Positions 7,505 through 15,398 of a DNA stretch of 64,000 bases are shown here, one piece after another. The stretch comes from CAYPAV01 sp964408805 (GTDB lineage Bacteria > Pseudomonadota > Alphaproteobacteria > UBA8366). The stretch covers positions 62,001-126,000 of the forward strand of contig CAYPAV010000004.1 of the NCBI GenBank assembly GCA_964408805.1, given 5' to 3'. Position numbers and translations under genes: made by a program. Below the pieces are notes generated by a model. It saw nothing but the letters and a program-made list of their open reading frames with translations, did not search any database and was not told the origin of the DNA. Positions within the stretch are counted from its first letter, which is position 1, and each line of letters begins with the position of its first letter.

Positions 7505-8128
7505 ATGTCGGAACCGATCGTTCTCGAAGTCTTCACCGACTACGTTTGACCGTGGTGTTATCTCAGTACCGGGCGTATTGAGAAGCTGAAGGAAAATTTC
7601 GATATCCAGGTGAAATGGGTGCATTTCCCGCTGCATCCGGAGACCCCGACCGAGGGGCGCTCGCTCGAGGAGTTGTTCGCCGGGCGGGGCGTCGATGTCG
7701 AGGCGATGTATACCCGCATGAAGGGGTTGATGGACGCGGAAGGGCTTCCCTACGGCAAGCGCACCCACACCTATAACAGCCGCCTGGCGCAGGAACTGGG
7801 TGCCTGGGCCGATACCCAGCCGGGCGGCGAGGCGATCCACGATGCCCTGTACCGAGCCTATTTCGTGGACGCCAAGAATATCGGCGATGTCGATGTGCTG
7901 ATCGAGATCGCGGTATCCGTCGGGCTGCCGGAAGACTCGGCGCGCGAGGTGCTGGAGACCCGGAGTTTCAAGGAGGCCGTCGACGAGGATTGGGCGAAAT
8001 CGCACCAATACGGCGTCACCGGTGTCCCCACCTTCGTCTCCGGCCGGCAGGGCGTCGTCGGCGCCCAGCCCTACGAAGCGCTGGCACATCTACTCACCGA
8101 GACCGGGGTTCCGTCGAAATCGGGCTAG
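7505..8128 (+). CDS. DsbA-family oxidoreductase with selenocysteine active site (UPWC)
   Basis: Reading TGA at 7547-7549 as selenocysteine gives one 207-residue DsbA/FrnE-like thioredoxin-fold protein. The start VLEVFTDYV runs into Sec15-Pro-Trp-Cys18, exactly where relatives have a CPWC redox pair. The rest follows with the helical insertion and the cis-proline loop GVTGVPTFV (Pro175). A hairpin fitting a bacterial SECIS element lies 11 bases after the UGA. An AGGAA ribosome binding site precedes the ATG. There is no signal peptide, so it acts in the cytoplasm, probably as a reductase, isomerase or peroxide/thiol exchanger of the 2-hydroxychromene-2-carboxylate isomerase/FrnE group. It follows the CoA racemase. 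Stopping at the UGA would leave only 14 residues, and automatic callers would otherwise start it at an internal GTG, losing the active site. Confidence 0.88.
7561..7583 (+). promoter_or_regulatory. Bacterial SECIS hairpin of the DsbA-like selenoprotein
   Basis: Bases 7561-7569 pair with 7575-7583 in a nine-base-pair stem with one G-U pair. The five-base loop is CGGGC (7570-7574). The loop guanines lie 22-24 bases after the UGA, inside the window where SelB-binding SECIS stems carry their conserved loop G. It lies in the coding region, as bacterial SECIS elements do. Confidence 0.8.
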
Positions 8129-8140
8129 GACGGCGGTCGA

Positions 8141-8179
8141 GGCCTCTCCGTTACGATCAACGGCGCCAACCGAGAGGCC
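8141..8179. terminator. Possible bidirectional hairpin between convergent genes
   Basis: GGCCTCTC at 8141-8148 is repeated inverted at 8172-8179, with an inner CCGTT/AACGG pairing (8148-8152 with 8159-8163). It lies in the 68-bp gap between the selenoprotein and dodecin stops, where a two-way terminator would be expected. There is no T-run, so intrinsic termination is uncertain. Confidence 0.35.
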
Positions 8180-8196
8180 AAATCGACCCGCGGCGC

Positions 8197-8610
8197 TCAG
8201 ACGTCGCCTTCGAATTTGAAGGACACCTTAAGTCGGACGCGGTAGGCGGCAACGACGCCATCCTCGATCTGAAGATCCTGTTCCACGACCTTGGCGACGC
8301 GGAGGTCGCGCAATGTCTTTCCGGCCCGCTCGACGGCGGCGGCCGCGGCCTTCTCCCATGAGTCGGAGCTCGACCCGACCAGCTCGATCACCTTGTAGAC
8401 ACTTTCCCCGGGCCCGAAGTTGTATCCGTCGGGTGTCTTGGGCCGGCCGAGCCCGATTGGAGAGGCGTCGGCCTCGGTCGACTCGGCCGGGGCGCCGGTG
8501 TTAGCACCGTCGCTGTCTTCAAGACGCACCGCCGGGGCCGCCTCGGCCCCTGCATCGTCGAGTTTCGTCGACAGTTCGGGTGTCTCACCGCCGGTATCAA
8601 AATCGTTCAT
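8197..8610 (-). CDS. Dodecin-family flavin-binding protein with long N-terminal extension
   Basis: Residues about 72-137 are a full dodecin: YKVIELVGSSSDSWEKAAAA, a KTLRDLRVAKVVEQ strand, then IEDG and RVRLKVSFKFE. Dodecins form hollow dodecamers that store flavins in the cytoplasm. Normal dodecins are 65-75 residues. Here about 70 acidic, Ala/Glu/Asp/Pro-rich and probably disordered residues precede the domain. I start at the Met of MNDFDTGG, which has a GGAG site. It is alone on the minus strand, and an AT-rich leader (about 8636-8710) upstream probably holds its promoter. In a locus full of flavin and redox enzymes a flavin buffer makes sense, though that link is inference. Confidence 0.8.
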   Translation of the reverse strand: MNDFDTGGETPELSTKLDDAGAEAAPAVRLEDSDGANTGAPAESTEADASPIGLGRPKTPDGYNFGPGESVYKVIELVGSSSDSWEKAAAAAVERAGKTLRDLRVAKVVEQDLQIEDGVVAAYRVRLKVSFKFEGDV

Positions 8611-8841
8611 GGCAGTCTCCATTGATTGGTGAATTCCTCATTATTGCCATATAGTCTATATAAATAACGTCATAAACACATGAGACAAAACATCAAAATA
8701 ATGAATTAATTGGTCTCTGAGGTAATTTTCGGAGGAAATATTGGCCGAATTCAGCCATTTCCGGCGGCCCGGCGTTTGACAAGGCGCGGGCCGGCGCCTC
8801 AATCTGTCGCGGGAGATCGGGACTTGAAGGGTATCGCGGGC

Positions 8842-9825
8842 ATGAACGGCATACCGGTCGTGGACATCGGCGCCTATCTGGCGGAGGAACCGGGCGGGCT
8901 GGAGCGGGCCGCCGGCCAGTTGCGCCATGCGGCGGAGAATATCGGCTTCTTTCATCTGATCGGCCACGGCGTGCCGCAGGAACTGATCGACCGGGTGTTC
9001 GAGGCGGCGGCCCGGTTTCACGCGCTTCCCTTGGAAGAGAAGCTCGCCCTCCGGCAGGACCGGAACAATGTCGGCTATATGCCGGTGCGGAGCAGCGTCG
9101 CCCGGGTCAACGCGCTGGATGGCTCCCCGAAGAAGGCGAATGTGGTGGCGGCCTTTTTCGCGAAGCGCGATCTGGCCCCGGATCATCCGGATGTCCTCGC
9201 CGGCAAGCGGTTTCGGGGGCTGAACCAATGGCCGCCGAACCTGCCCGGCTTTCGCGAGACCTGCAATGAATACGCGGCGACGCTGGAGGCGCTCGGCCGG
9301 AAGATGCTGCCGGTCTATGCGACCGCCCTCGATCTTCCGCCGGATTATTTCGAGGCCGCGTTTCGCGAGCCGGCCTACTCGCTCCGCCTGTCGCATTACC
9401 CCGCGGTCGACGATTACGAAGAGGACGAATACGGCATCGCCCCCCATACCGATGGCGGGTTCATGACGTTCCTCGCGCAGAACGAGGTGCCGGGCCTCGC
9501 GGTGCGGCGGACGGACGGGGCCTGGATCGATGCCGAGGTGGTGCCCGGCGCCTTCGTCGTCAATGCGGGCGACCTACAGCGCCGCCTGACCAACGATCGA
9601 TTCCTCTCGACCCCGCACCGGGCGGTGAACCGCTCCGGCGGCGACCGTTACGCAATCCCGTTTTTCTTCAATTTCGACCTCGACCACGTCATCGAATGCG
9701 CGCCGAGCTGCACCGGCCCCGGGAACCCGACGCGCTACGAGCCGATCACGTACGGGGACCACCTGGCGAATTTCACCCGCCAGAACTACGATGATGTGCG
9801 CGCCGCCGATGCGGCGGCGGAGTGA
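8842..9825 (+). CDS. Isopenicillin N synthase-like Fe(II)/2-oxoglutarate oxygenase
   Basis: The 327-residue non-haem iron oxygenase has the DIOX_N start (IPVVDIGAYL, ENIGFFHLIGHGVP) and the 2OG-FeII core. The iron ligands are His202 and Asp204 in APHTDGGFMTF and His259 in STPHRAVN; Arg269 in GGDRYAIPFF would bind 2-oxoglutarate. The architecture matches bacterial members of the IPNS/gibberellin-oxidase superfamily. True penicillin biosynthesis is not implied, and the substrate is probably a small carboxylate or amino acid. The start was set at the Met of MNGIPVVDIG, with GAAGG upstream. It overlaps in expression with the PhyH-like gene, which begins 11 bases after its stop. Confidence 0.85.
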   Translation: MNGIPVVDIGAYLAEEPGGLERAAGQLRHAAENIGFFHLIGHGVPQELIDRVFEAAARFHALPLEEKLALRQDRNNVGYMPVRSSVARVNALDGSPKKANVVAAFFAKRDLAPDHPDVLAGKRFRGLNQWPPNLPGFRETCNEYAATLEALGRKMLPVYATALDLPPDYFEAAFREPAYSLRLSHYPAVDDYEEDEYGIAPHTDGGFMTFLAQNEVPGLAVRRTDGAWIDAEVVPGAFVVNAGDLQRRLTNDRFLSTPHRAVNRSGGDRYAIPFFFNFDLDHVIECAPSCTGPGNPTRYEPITYGDHLANFTRQNYDDVRAADAAAE

Positions 9826-9836
9826 GGAGACCGGTG

Positions 9837-10682
9837 ATGCCGAAAAGACTGTCCGAGGCGCAAGTGCGTCACTATCGGGAACAAGGTTACGCGTCACCCA
9901 TTCCCGTCCTCACAGCCGACGAGGTCGCGCGCTTGCGGACCGGGCTGGAGCGCTACGAGACGGCGGTCGGCCATCCGATCGCCTATCCGGAAAAATCGAA
10001 ATCCTATCTCTTGTTCGACTGGGCCGACGAGCTGGTTCATCATCCGGCGATCCTGGACGGGGTCGAGGATCTGATCGGTCCCGATATTCTGGTCTATCAC
10101 TCGACGACCTGGATCAAGGAGCCGGGGACTCCGGCCTATGTGCTGTGGCACCAGGATGGAAAGTATTTCTTCCTGGAGCCCCATCTGCACGTCACCGCAT
10201 GGATCGCGCTCTCGGACGCCACCGTGGAATCAGGTTGCATACATGCCCTGCCCGGCAGTCACGAATGGGGCGATTTCGAGCATGAGGACGATCTCGGCGA
10301 GTGGAACATGATCAAGCGGGGGCAAGGGATCCCGCACCGCTTCGACGGCGAAGTGGGGGTGCCTATCGAATTGAAGGCGGGGGAAATGTCGCTGCATCAT
10401 ACGGATCTGGTGCATTGCTCGCGCGGCAACGATGCCACCGACCGCCGGATCGGTCTCGGCATCAGCTATATCCCGGCTTCCGTCCGCCAGATCGGCGACC
10501 CACAAAGGACCGCGCTTCTGGTGCGGGGAAGCGCTCGACCCGGCGCCTTTGGCGAGGAACTCCGGCTCGACCGCGAGATGAGCGAGAAGGCAATCGCCGC
10601 GCACGCCCATTCCGTCGGCTTGTTCCGCGCGCGCCAGGACCTCGGATCGGACGTGCCGCCCGAGAAATTCGCATCGGGATAG
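9837..10682 (+). CDS. Phytanoyl-CoA dioxygenase (PhyH) family protein
   Basis: A 281-residue Fe(II)/2-oxoglutarate oxygenase. Iron ligands are His105 and Asp107 in LWHQDGKYFF and His193 in the VHCSRGND segment, followed by the family's RRIGLGISYIP with the 2-oxoglutarate arginine. Bacterial PhyH proteins hydroxylate varied small substrates, not only phytanoyl-CoA. The ATG at 9837 has a GAGGAGA site seven bases upstream. GTG codons at 9822 and 9834 would overlap or closely follow the preceding stop and are less likely. It sits second in a two-gene unit with the IPNS-like oxygenase, so the pair may carry out successive hydroxylations. It converges on the ABM gene. Confidence 0.85.
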   Translation: MPKRLSEAQVRHYREQGYASPIPVLTADEVARLRTGLERYETAVGHPIAYPEKSKSYLLFDWADELVHHPAILDGVEDLIGPDILVYHSTTWIKEPGTPAYVLWHQDGKYFFLEPHLHVTAWIALSDATVESGCIHALPGSHEWGDFEHEDDLGEWNMIKRGQGIPHRFDGEVGVPIELKAGEMSLHHTDLVHCSRGNDATDRRIGLGISYIPASVRQIGDPQRTALLVRGSARPGAFGEELRLDREMSEKAIAAHAHSVGLFRARQDLGSDVPPEKFASG

Positions 10683-10697
10683 GGACGAGGCCGCGGT

Positions 10698-10985
10698 CTA
10701 GGCAACCTCCGTCATTCGCAGTACCTCGGGCCGGCCCGCCATGAAGGGGCCCATCTTGGCGCCCAAAGTCTTGAAATGGTCCGAATTGCGGTGGAAATCG
10801 CCCGCCGCTTCGTCCTTATAGCGCTCCATGAAGACGAAGGTGTGTTCGTCCTCCGTCCGGTAGAGCCGGTAGAGCAGGCAGTCGGGCTCGTTGGCGTTGA
10901 CCGCCTCGACGAGATCCATCGCGGCGGCTTCGAACTCGGCCGCCATGCCGTCCTTCACCTTCAATGTAGCGACGATGCCGATCAT
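10698..10985 (-). CDS. Antibiotic biosynthesis monooxygenase (ABM) domain protein
   Basis: A complete single-domain 95-residue ferredoxin-like dimeric alpha/beta-barrel protein. It starts MIGIVATLKVKDG and contains the typical CLLYRLYRTEDEHTFVFMERY core and HFKTLG helix. The family includes cofactor-free quinol monooxygenases (YgiN type) and many proteins of unknown role; the sequence gives no heme-binding signature. An AGGAA ribosome binding site precedes the ATG. It is third in a minus-strand series after two TauD genes and a HAD phosphatase, with a 30-bp gap. Confidence 0.8.
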   Translation of the reverse strand: MIGIVATLKVKDGMAAEFEAAAMDLVEAVNANEPDCLLYRLYRTEDEHTFVFMERYKDEAAGDFHRNSDHFKTLGAKMGPFMAGRPEVLRMTEVA

Positions 10986-11015
10986 CGTGAGTTTCCTTTC
11001 GCTCCGGTTTCAATG

Positions 11016-11735
11016 TCAGGATTTAGGCGCGCCGGCGCCGATGGCGAGGGAATTAAAGGTCGCCTCGAATTCATTCATGTGGCCGATGACGGCGGCGGCC
11101 CCGGCCTCGACGAGGGTGGCATGGTCGCCGGGGTCGCAATGGGCACCACCGATGAATCCGATCGCCTGCATGCCGGCCGCCTTCGCCGCCAGGATGCCGT
11201 TCCGGCTGTCCTCGACGACGAGACAATCCGCCGGCGGACGTCCGAGCCTATCCGCGACATGGAGGAAGAGATCGGGCGCCGGCTTGCCCCGCGCGACCAG
11301 ATCGGCCGAATAGACATGGCCCCCGAAATACTTGGCGAGTCCGGTGATCGAGAGCCGCCGTCGGAGACCGTAATCGGACGCACTCGATCCGACCGCCCTC
11401 GGCCAGCTCGATCCCGCCAAGAGGCGCGCGATGCCGGGGATCGGTTCAAGCCGGTCCTCGAAGGCGAGCCGGCGACGGTCGATCAAACGGTTTTCGAAAC
11501 CGGGATCCAAGGGACGGCCGTGCAGGTCGCGGTGTGCTTGGTCGAGGGCGGCGAAATAGGCCGCCGAGGTGGCGCCCAGGAAGCGCGCCTTGTAGTCGGC
11601 GGAGTCGAAGACGATGCCAAGCTCGGCCAGGGCCGACATTTCGATCTCAACGGCGATCACCTCGCTGTCGACGAGGACACCGTCGCAATCGAAAATGATG
11701 GCGGGTGCCGCGCTAATGGGTCGGTCCGCCGCCAA
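11016..11735 (-). CDS. HAD-superfamily phosphatase, beta-phosphoglucomutase/GPH-like
   Basis: Motif I FDCDGVLVDSE holds the nucleophile Asp16 and acid/base Asp18. The motif II region (AVGSSAS), motif III Lys (RGKPAPDLFLHVA) and motif IV (VVEDSRNGI) follow in order over 239 residues. A helical cap between motifs I and II puts it in subfamily I with phosphoglycolate phosphatase and beta-phosphoglucomutase. The likely start is a TTG inside the end of the upstream TauD gene, giving a 23-bp overlap and strong coupling. The substrate, presumably a small phosphorylated metabolite produced or cleared by this operon, cannot be predicted. Confidence 0.8.
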   Translation of the reverse strand: MAADRPISAAPAIIFDCDGVLVDSEVIAVEIEMSALAELGIVFDSADYKARFLGATSAAYFAALDQAHRDLHGRPLDPGFENRLIDRRRLAFEDRLEPIPGIARLLAGSSWPRAVGSSASDYGLRRRLSITGLAKYFGGHVYSADLVARGKPAPDLFLHVADRLGRPPADCLVVEDSRNGILAAKAAGMQAIGFIGGAHCDPGDHATLVEAGAAAVIGHMNEFEATFNSLAIGAGAPKS

Positions 11736-12576
11736 CGGTGATGCGATGGATCAGGCGGCGATGCCGCGGCCATTCATAGTTGAAGGTGGCGATGTGCTGG
11801 ACCGCGCAATTGTCCCAAATGACGACATCGCCCGCTCGCCATTCATGGGTGTGCCGGTTGGCCTGTCGCGGGATGGCGTCGGCCAGTTCCTCGATGAGTG
11901 CCAGGGCCTCTTCCTCCGCCATGCCTTCGATCGCCGTGCACTCGCCCTTGGCAACGCAAAGCGCCTTCCGGCCGGTCAGAGGATGGATGCGGACAAGCGG
12001 GTGGACGACGTCCGGCTGTTGCTTGCGGATGGCCTGGTTCCTCGGATCGTCCGTCTTGTTGCCGCGCCTGCCATAGACGTTGTGGACGGCCATCAGGCCC
12101 TCGATCCGATCCTTCGTGGCTTGTGGCAAGGCGTCATGGGCGGCGACCGCGCTCGCGAAGCGGGTGGCGCCGAGGGCAACGCCGTCCGCCTTCGGTATTT
12201 CGATCGCGTGCAGCAGGGTCGCGCGCGGGGGCTCGGCCGTATAGGACATGTCGGAATGCCAGATATTGCCCGCATTGGCATGGCCGATCGGGGTTCCGTC
12301 CTCCTGGATATTCGAGATCCGCACGATCTCCGGATGCGCCGGATGGGCGTAGTGAGGGAGGTATAAATTCTTCACCTCGCCGAAGCGCTTCGCGAACTCG
12401 ATGAAGCCCGCCTGGTCGAGCGCCGTCTGATCGCGAAAGCAAACCACCGCGTAATAATTGAACGCCGCCTCGATCTCGGCGAAGACGTCGGGCTCGAGGG
12501 GAACAGAGAGGTCGACGCCCCGGATTTCGGCGCCGATGATGTCGTCGGACGGGAGGATCATGAATTCGTCGTACAT
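11713..12576 (-). CDS. TauD/TfdA family dioxygenase (copy 1)
   Basis: An intact 287-residue Fe(II)/2-oxoglutarate dioxygenase. The first iron ligands are His107 and Asp109 in NIWHSDMSY. The distal ligand is the His in WDNCAVQHIAT, and HRITVGG near the end carries the 2-oxoglutarate Arg. HPLVRIHPLTGRKAL is the usual family strand. Relatives oxidise taurine, 2,4-D, alkyl sulfates or amino-acid-like acids. It starts three bases after the stop of a second TauD gene and is only distantly similar to it, so the pair are not a recent duplication. I set the start at the Met of MYDEFMILPS; upstream codons overlap the neighbour and look non-coding. Confidence 0.88.
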   Translation of the reverse strand: MYDEFMILPSDDIIGAEIRGVDLSVPLEPDVFAEIEAAFNYYAVVCFRDQTALDQAGFIEFAKRFGEVKNLYLPHYAHPAHPEIVRISNIQEDGTPIGHANAGNIWHSDMSYTAEPPRATLLHAIEIPKADGVALGATRFASAVAAHDALPQATKDRIEGLMAVHNVYGRRGNKTDDPRNQAIRKQQPDVVHPLVRIHPLTGRKALCVAKGECTAIEGMAEEEALALIEELADAIPRQANRHTHEWRAGDVVIWDNCAVQHIATFNYEWPRHRRLIHRITVGGGPTH

Positions 12577-12578
12577 GC

Positions 12579-13484
12579 TTAGCCCGGGATCACCGCCTCG
12601 CCTTGGATCTGCGTGCGGTGGAGGATGCGCGGCCGGGTGGAGTCGACCTCGGTCCGATGATGCAGCGCGCATCGATTGTCCCACAATAGCAAGTCACCCT
12701 CGCTCCAGCGATGTGTCCAGGCGAATTCATCCTGGGTCGCATGCGCCCATAGGCGGTCGAGCAGCGCCTCGCTCTCCTCGTTCGAGAGGTCGAGAATATA
12801 GTTCGACGGCCAGACCCGCCGCCGGCCGAGGAAGAGCGCTTTTCGGCCGGTCACCGGGTGCCGCAGGACGAGCGGGTGGACCGGCCCCTCGACCTCTTCC
12901 GGCGTGGACGGCAGCTTTGCCGTCGGCCGCAGCACGCCGGCGCTGTTCCGGCTCGAATCGTGCCGCTGGAATTTGCCGTCGATCACGGTTTTGAGTTCCG
13001 CTGGAAGTGTCTCATAGGCCAGGTATTGGTTGCTGAAGGAAGTGTCGCCGCCGCCGTTCCGCGGAATTTCGAGGGCCAGCAGCATGCTGCCCGCGGGGGG
13101 CGTCTCGGCGTAGGAATTGTCGGAATGCCAAACCACCTCGGCGCTGCCGAGGCCGGCGTTCTCGCGCGCCGGCTTTCCCGACGCGTCCAGGTTCGAGATG
13201 ACCGTGATCTCCCGATGGTCCGAGAGCAGGGGATCGTCTTTCGAAAGACCGCCCTTGTCGAAATAGGCCAACGCGGCGCCTTCCTGCAGTTCACCGAAGC
13301 ACGCGGAAGCGCGTAACAACCCCGCATCGGAGAGATTCTGGCTGCGGAACAACAGAACGATATGGGCCGTCCAGGCGTCGCGAAGGGCCGAGATGGTCTC
13401 CGCGTCGAGATCATCCGAGAAATCGATGCCGGTGATTTCGGCCCCAAGTGCTGCCCCTGACGGCAGGATCTCGAGCTCAGTCAT
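12579..13484 (-). CDS. TauD/TfdA family dioxygenase (copy 2)
   Basis: A 301-residue Fe(II)/2-oxoglutarate dioxygenase with His120 and Asp122 in VVWHSDNSYAE, VHPLVLRHPVTGRKALFLG, and the distal His in LLLWDNRCALHHRT followed by RILHRTQI. Its N-terminal half resembles the truncated TauD at 3995 (the PLGAEV-type start and the EIPPxGG-type strand), so those two may be the closer relatives. It is the first gene of the minus-strand run dioxygenase / dioxygenase / HAD / ABM and diverges from the UGSC selenoprotein gene across a 137-bp intergenic region. The start is the Met of MTELEILPSG. Confidence 0.88.
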   Translation of the reverse strand: MTELEILPSGAALGAEITGIDFSDDLDAETISALRDAWTAHIVLLFRSQNLSDAGLLRASACFGELQEGAALAYFDKGGLSKDDPLLSDHREITVISNLDASGKPARENAGLGSAEVVWHSDNSYAETPPAGSMLLALEIPRNGGGDTSFSNQYLAYETLPAELKTVIDGKFQRHDSSRNSAGVLRPTAKLPSTPEEVEGPVHPLVLRHPVTGRKALFLGRRRVWPSNYILDLSNEESEALLDRLWAHATQDEFAWTHRWSEGDLLLWDNRCALHHRTEVDSTRPRILHRTQIQGEAVIPG

Positions 13485-13553
13485 CTCTTTTTCTTCCCTT
13501 GTGTCGCCGCTACTAGAAAATAGACCCGACCCCGGCACTCACAATAGCGCCAC

Positions 13554-13583
13554 TTGCGGGCAAAGGGGGGCGCCCGATATCTT
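13554..13583 (+). promoter_or_regulatory. Possible promoter of the UGSC selenoprotein operon
   Basis: TTGCGG (13554-13559) and TATCTT (13578-13583) are separated by 18 bases, 39 bases upstream of the ATG at 13622, in the divergent gap between the TauD operon and the selenoprotein gene. This is a fair sigma-70-type match only. Confidence 0.35.
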
Positions 13584-13621
13584 CAAACAAGATTGATGCG
13601 ATGCCCTTTGGAGGATCACCC

Positions 13622-15367
13622 ATGCTCAGGAACGAACCTACCTCGTATTCGGTGCTTTGGCCGCGCGGCGAAAAGACGATGGAGATCGCCCCGCTCGCCG
13701 ATCGGCTAGTGTCCCTGGAGGGCAAGACCGTTGGGTTCTTGTGGGATTACCTCTTCCGGGGCGACGAGATATTTCCGACGCTCGAGGAAGGCCTTCGCAA
13801 GCGCTTCCCGAATATCAATTTCGTCAGCTACGACACTTTCGGTTCGACCCATGGAACGGACGAACATGCCGTCCTCGAGGCAATGGCCGAGAAAATCAAA
13901 TCGACCGGGACGGACGCCATCGTCTCGGGCATGGGCTGTTGAGGCAGCTGCACGCCCGCCGTGTTGCGGGCGAGTGCGGCGGCCGAGGAAGCCGGCGTTC
14001 CAAGCTCTTCGCTCGTTTGCGAGGGGTTCATCGGGCAAGCGGGTACCACGTCCTCGGGGTTGGGATTGCCCAATCTGCCGCTGGCCAAGGTGCCGGGGCA
14101 TGTCGATGTACAGACCGATGAAGAGCTTCGCGAAAACGTCCTTGCGGTAACGCTCGACGATGTCGTCCGCAATCTGACGGAGCAACCGGCGGAAGCGCAC
14201 GCGATCCAGGAACCGGATCCAAGAGAGATCCTGTTCGAGGGCACCTTCGAGGAGGTGAACCGCTTGTTCCTCGAGAACCAGTGGAGCGACGGACTGCCGA
14301 TCGTGCCGCCGACCGAGGAGAAGGTCCGGGAATTCCTCGCCTTCACCGATCGAGGCGGGGATGAGGAGATCGGCCGGCTGTTGCCCGACAACCGGGCCGC
14401 CACAGTCTGGAACGTGGCCGTGAACGGTGTCATGGCGGGCTGTCGCCCGGAATACATGCCCATCCTGATTGCCGTTGTCGAGGCGATGGCGGACCCGCAA
14501 TACGGCGTCGAACATAGCGGCAATACGCCGGGGGCCGACACGTTGATTGTGCTCAACGGTCCCTTGATCAAGGAGCTGAGCTTCAACTACGAGCAAGGCG
14601 CCCTTCGCGACGGGTTCCAAGCCAATACCAGCATCGGTCGGTTCTGGCGGCTTTATCTCCGGAATGTCGCGGGGTTCCTGCTGCACCAAAACGATAAGGG
14701 CACGTTCGGCAATACCTGGCGGGTCGTCCTGGCCGAGAACGAGGATGTCCTTCGCGACATCGGCTGGACCACGATCGCTGCCGATATGGGAATGGAGGCG
14801 GAAGATAACGCGGTCACGATCTCGCGCTATACCGGCGGCAGCGTAATCCTCTCGGTTTTCGGCACCAGTGCCGAGCAATGCCTGCCCTATCTTGCCGACG
14901 CCTTGGTGCAGCATACCGGTTGGGAGCTCTGCTTCACGGTCGGCCTCGGCACCGGGACCTACCGTCCGCTACTGCTGCTCAGCCCGGTGATCGCCGAGAC
15001 GATCGCCAAATCCGGCCTCTCGAAGCGGGACGTGCAGGATTATTTCTTCGAGCATGCCCGGATGCCGGCCCGCCGGTTCGAGCAATATGTCGGCGAATGG
15101 ACCAATCTCACGCCGGGCAATCGGACGCTTTACGACATGGCGAAACTGGGCGAGGCCCCGGCGATCTTCGGCGTATCGGACGATCCCGAACGTCTCGTGC
15201 CGATCGTTGTCGACCCCGAGGATTTCATGATTGGGGTCAGTGGCGATCCGCTGCGGACCAATTGCTATTTCTTCACCCATAACGGCATGCTCGGCTATCC
15301 CACCGCCAAGCCGGTCCGGCTGCCGGACGGGTGGCGTGAGAAACTGCGGGCGGCACGAGCTCGCTAG
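13622..15367 (+). CDS. UGSC-type selenoprotein fused to a large C-terminal domain
   Basis: With TGA at 13940-13942 read as selenocysteine, this is a 581-residue protein. Residues 1-106 form an alpha/beta domain (TVGFLWDYLFRGDEIF, INFVSYDTFGSTHG) leading to GMGC-Sec107-Gly-Ser-Cys110-TPA. The frame, composition and helix (LRASAAAEEAG) continue without a break, and another Cys lies at 133. From about residue 200 a second domain begins, with DGLPIVPPT (223-231) and VMAGCRP (Cys274); it is repeated as a separate protein in the next gene. GGAGG precedes the ATG. NCBI has, as I recall, a UGSC (seleno)protein family of unknown activity, so the N-terminal half is not new but its reaction is. A Sec-x-x-Cys pair implies thiol/selenol redox or reductase chemistry, probably with electrons from the thioredoxin-reductase-like product two genes on. 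No signal peptide. Confidence 0.85.
13950..13977 (+). promoter_or_regulatory. Bacterial SECIS hairpin of the UGSC selenoprotein
   Basis: Bases 13950-13953 pair with 13974-13977 and 13954-13959 pair with 13966-13971. That is a ten-base-pair stem of nine G-C pairs and one A-T, with a two-base bulge (13972-13973). The six-base loop (13960-13965) carries guanines 19 and 21 bases after the UGA. Position and shape fit SelB recognition. Confidence 0.8.
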
Positions 15368-15398
15368 CGGAGACTACCCATAGGGAGTGCCCGAACGC

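Noticed and set aside
7547..7549. TGA at 7547 as a sequencing error for TGC or TGT
   Set aside because: Possible in principle, but the well-formed hairpin at the right distance and a second selenoprotein nearby favour Sec.
13940..13942. TGA as an ordinary nonsense mutation splitting the UGSC gene
   Set aside because: The frame is unbroken on both sides, the stop sits inside a Cys-x-Gly-Ser-Cys redox motif and a SECIS-type hairpin follows; all three together are unlikely by chance.
13622..15367. Glycine/betaine reductase selenoprotein (GrdA or GrdB)
   Set aside because: The Sec context and the C-terminal domain do not resemble those proteins, and no GrdC/GrdD-type genes are present; only a loose functional analogy is kept.
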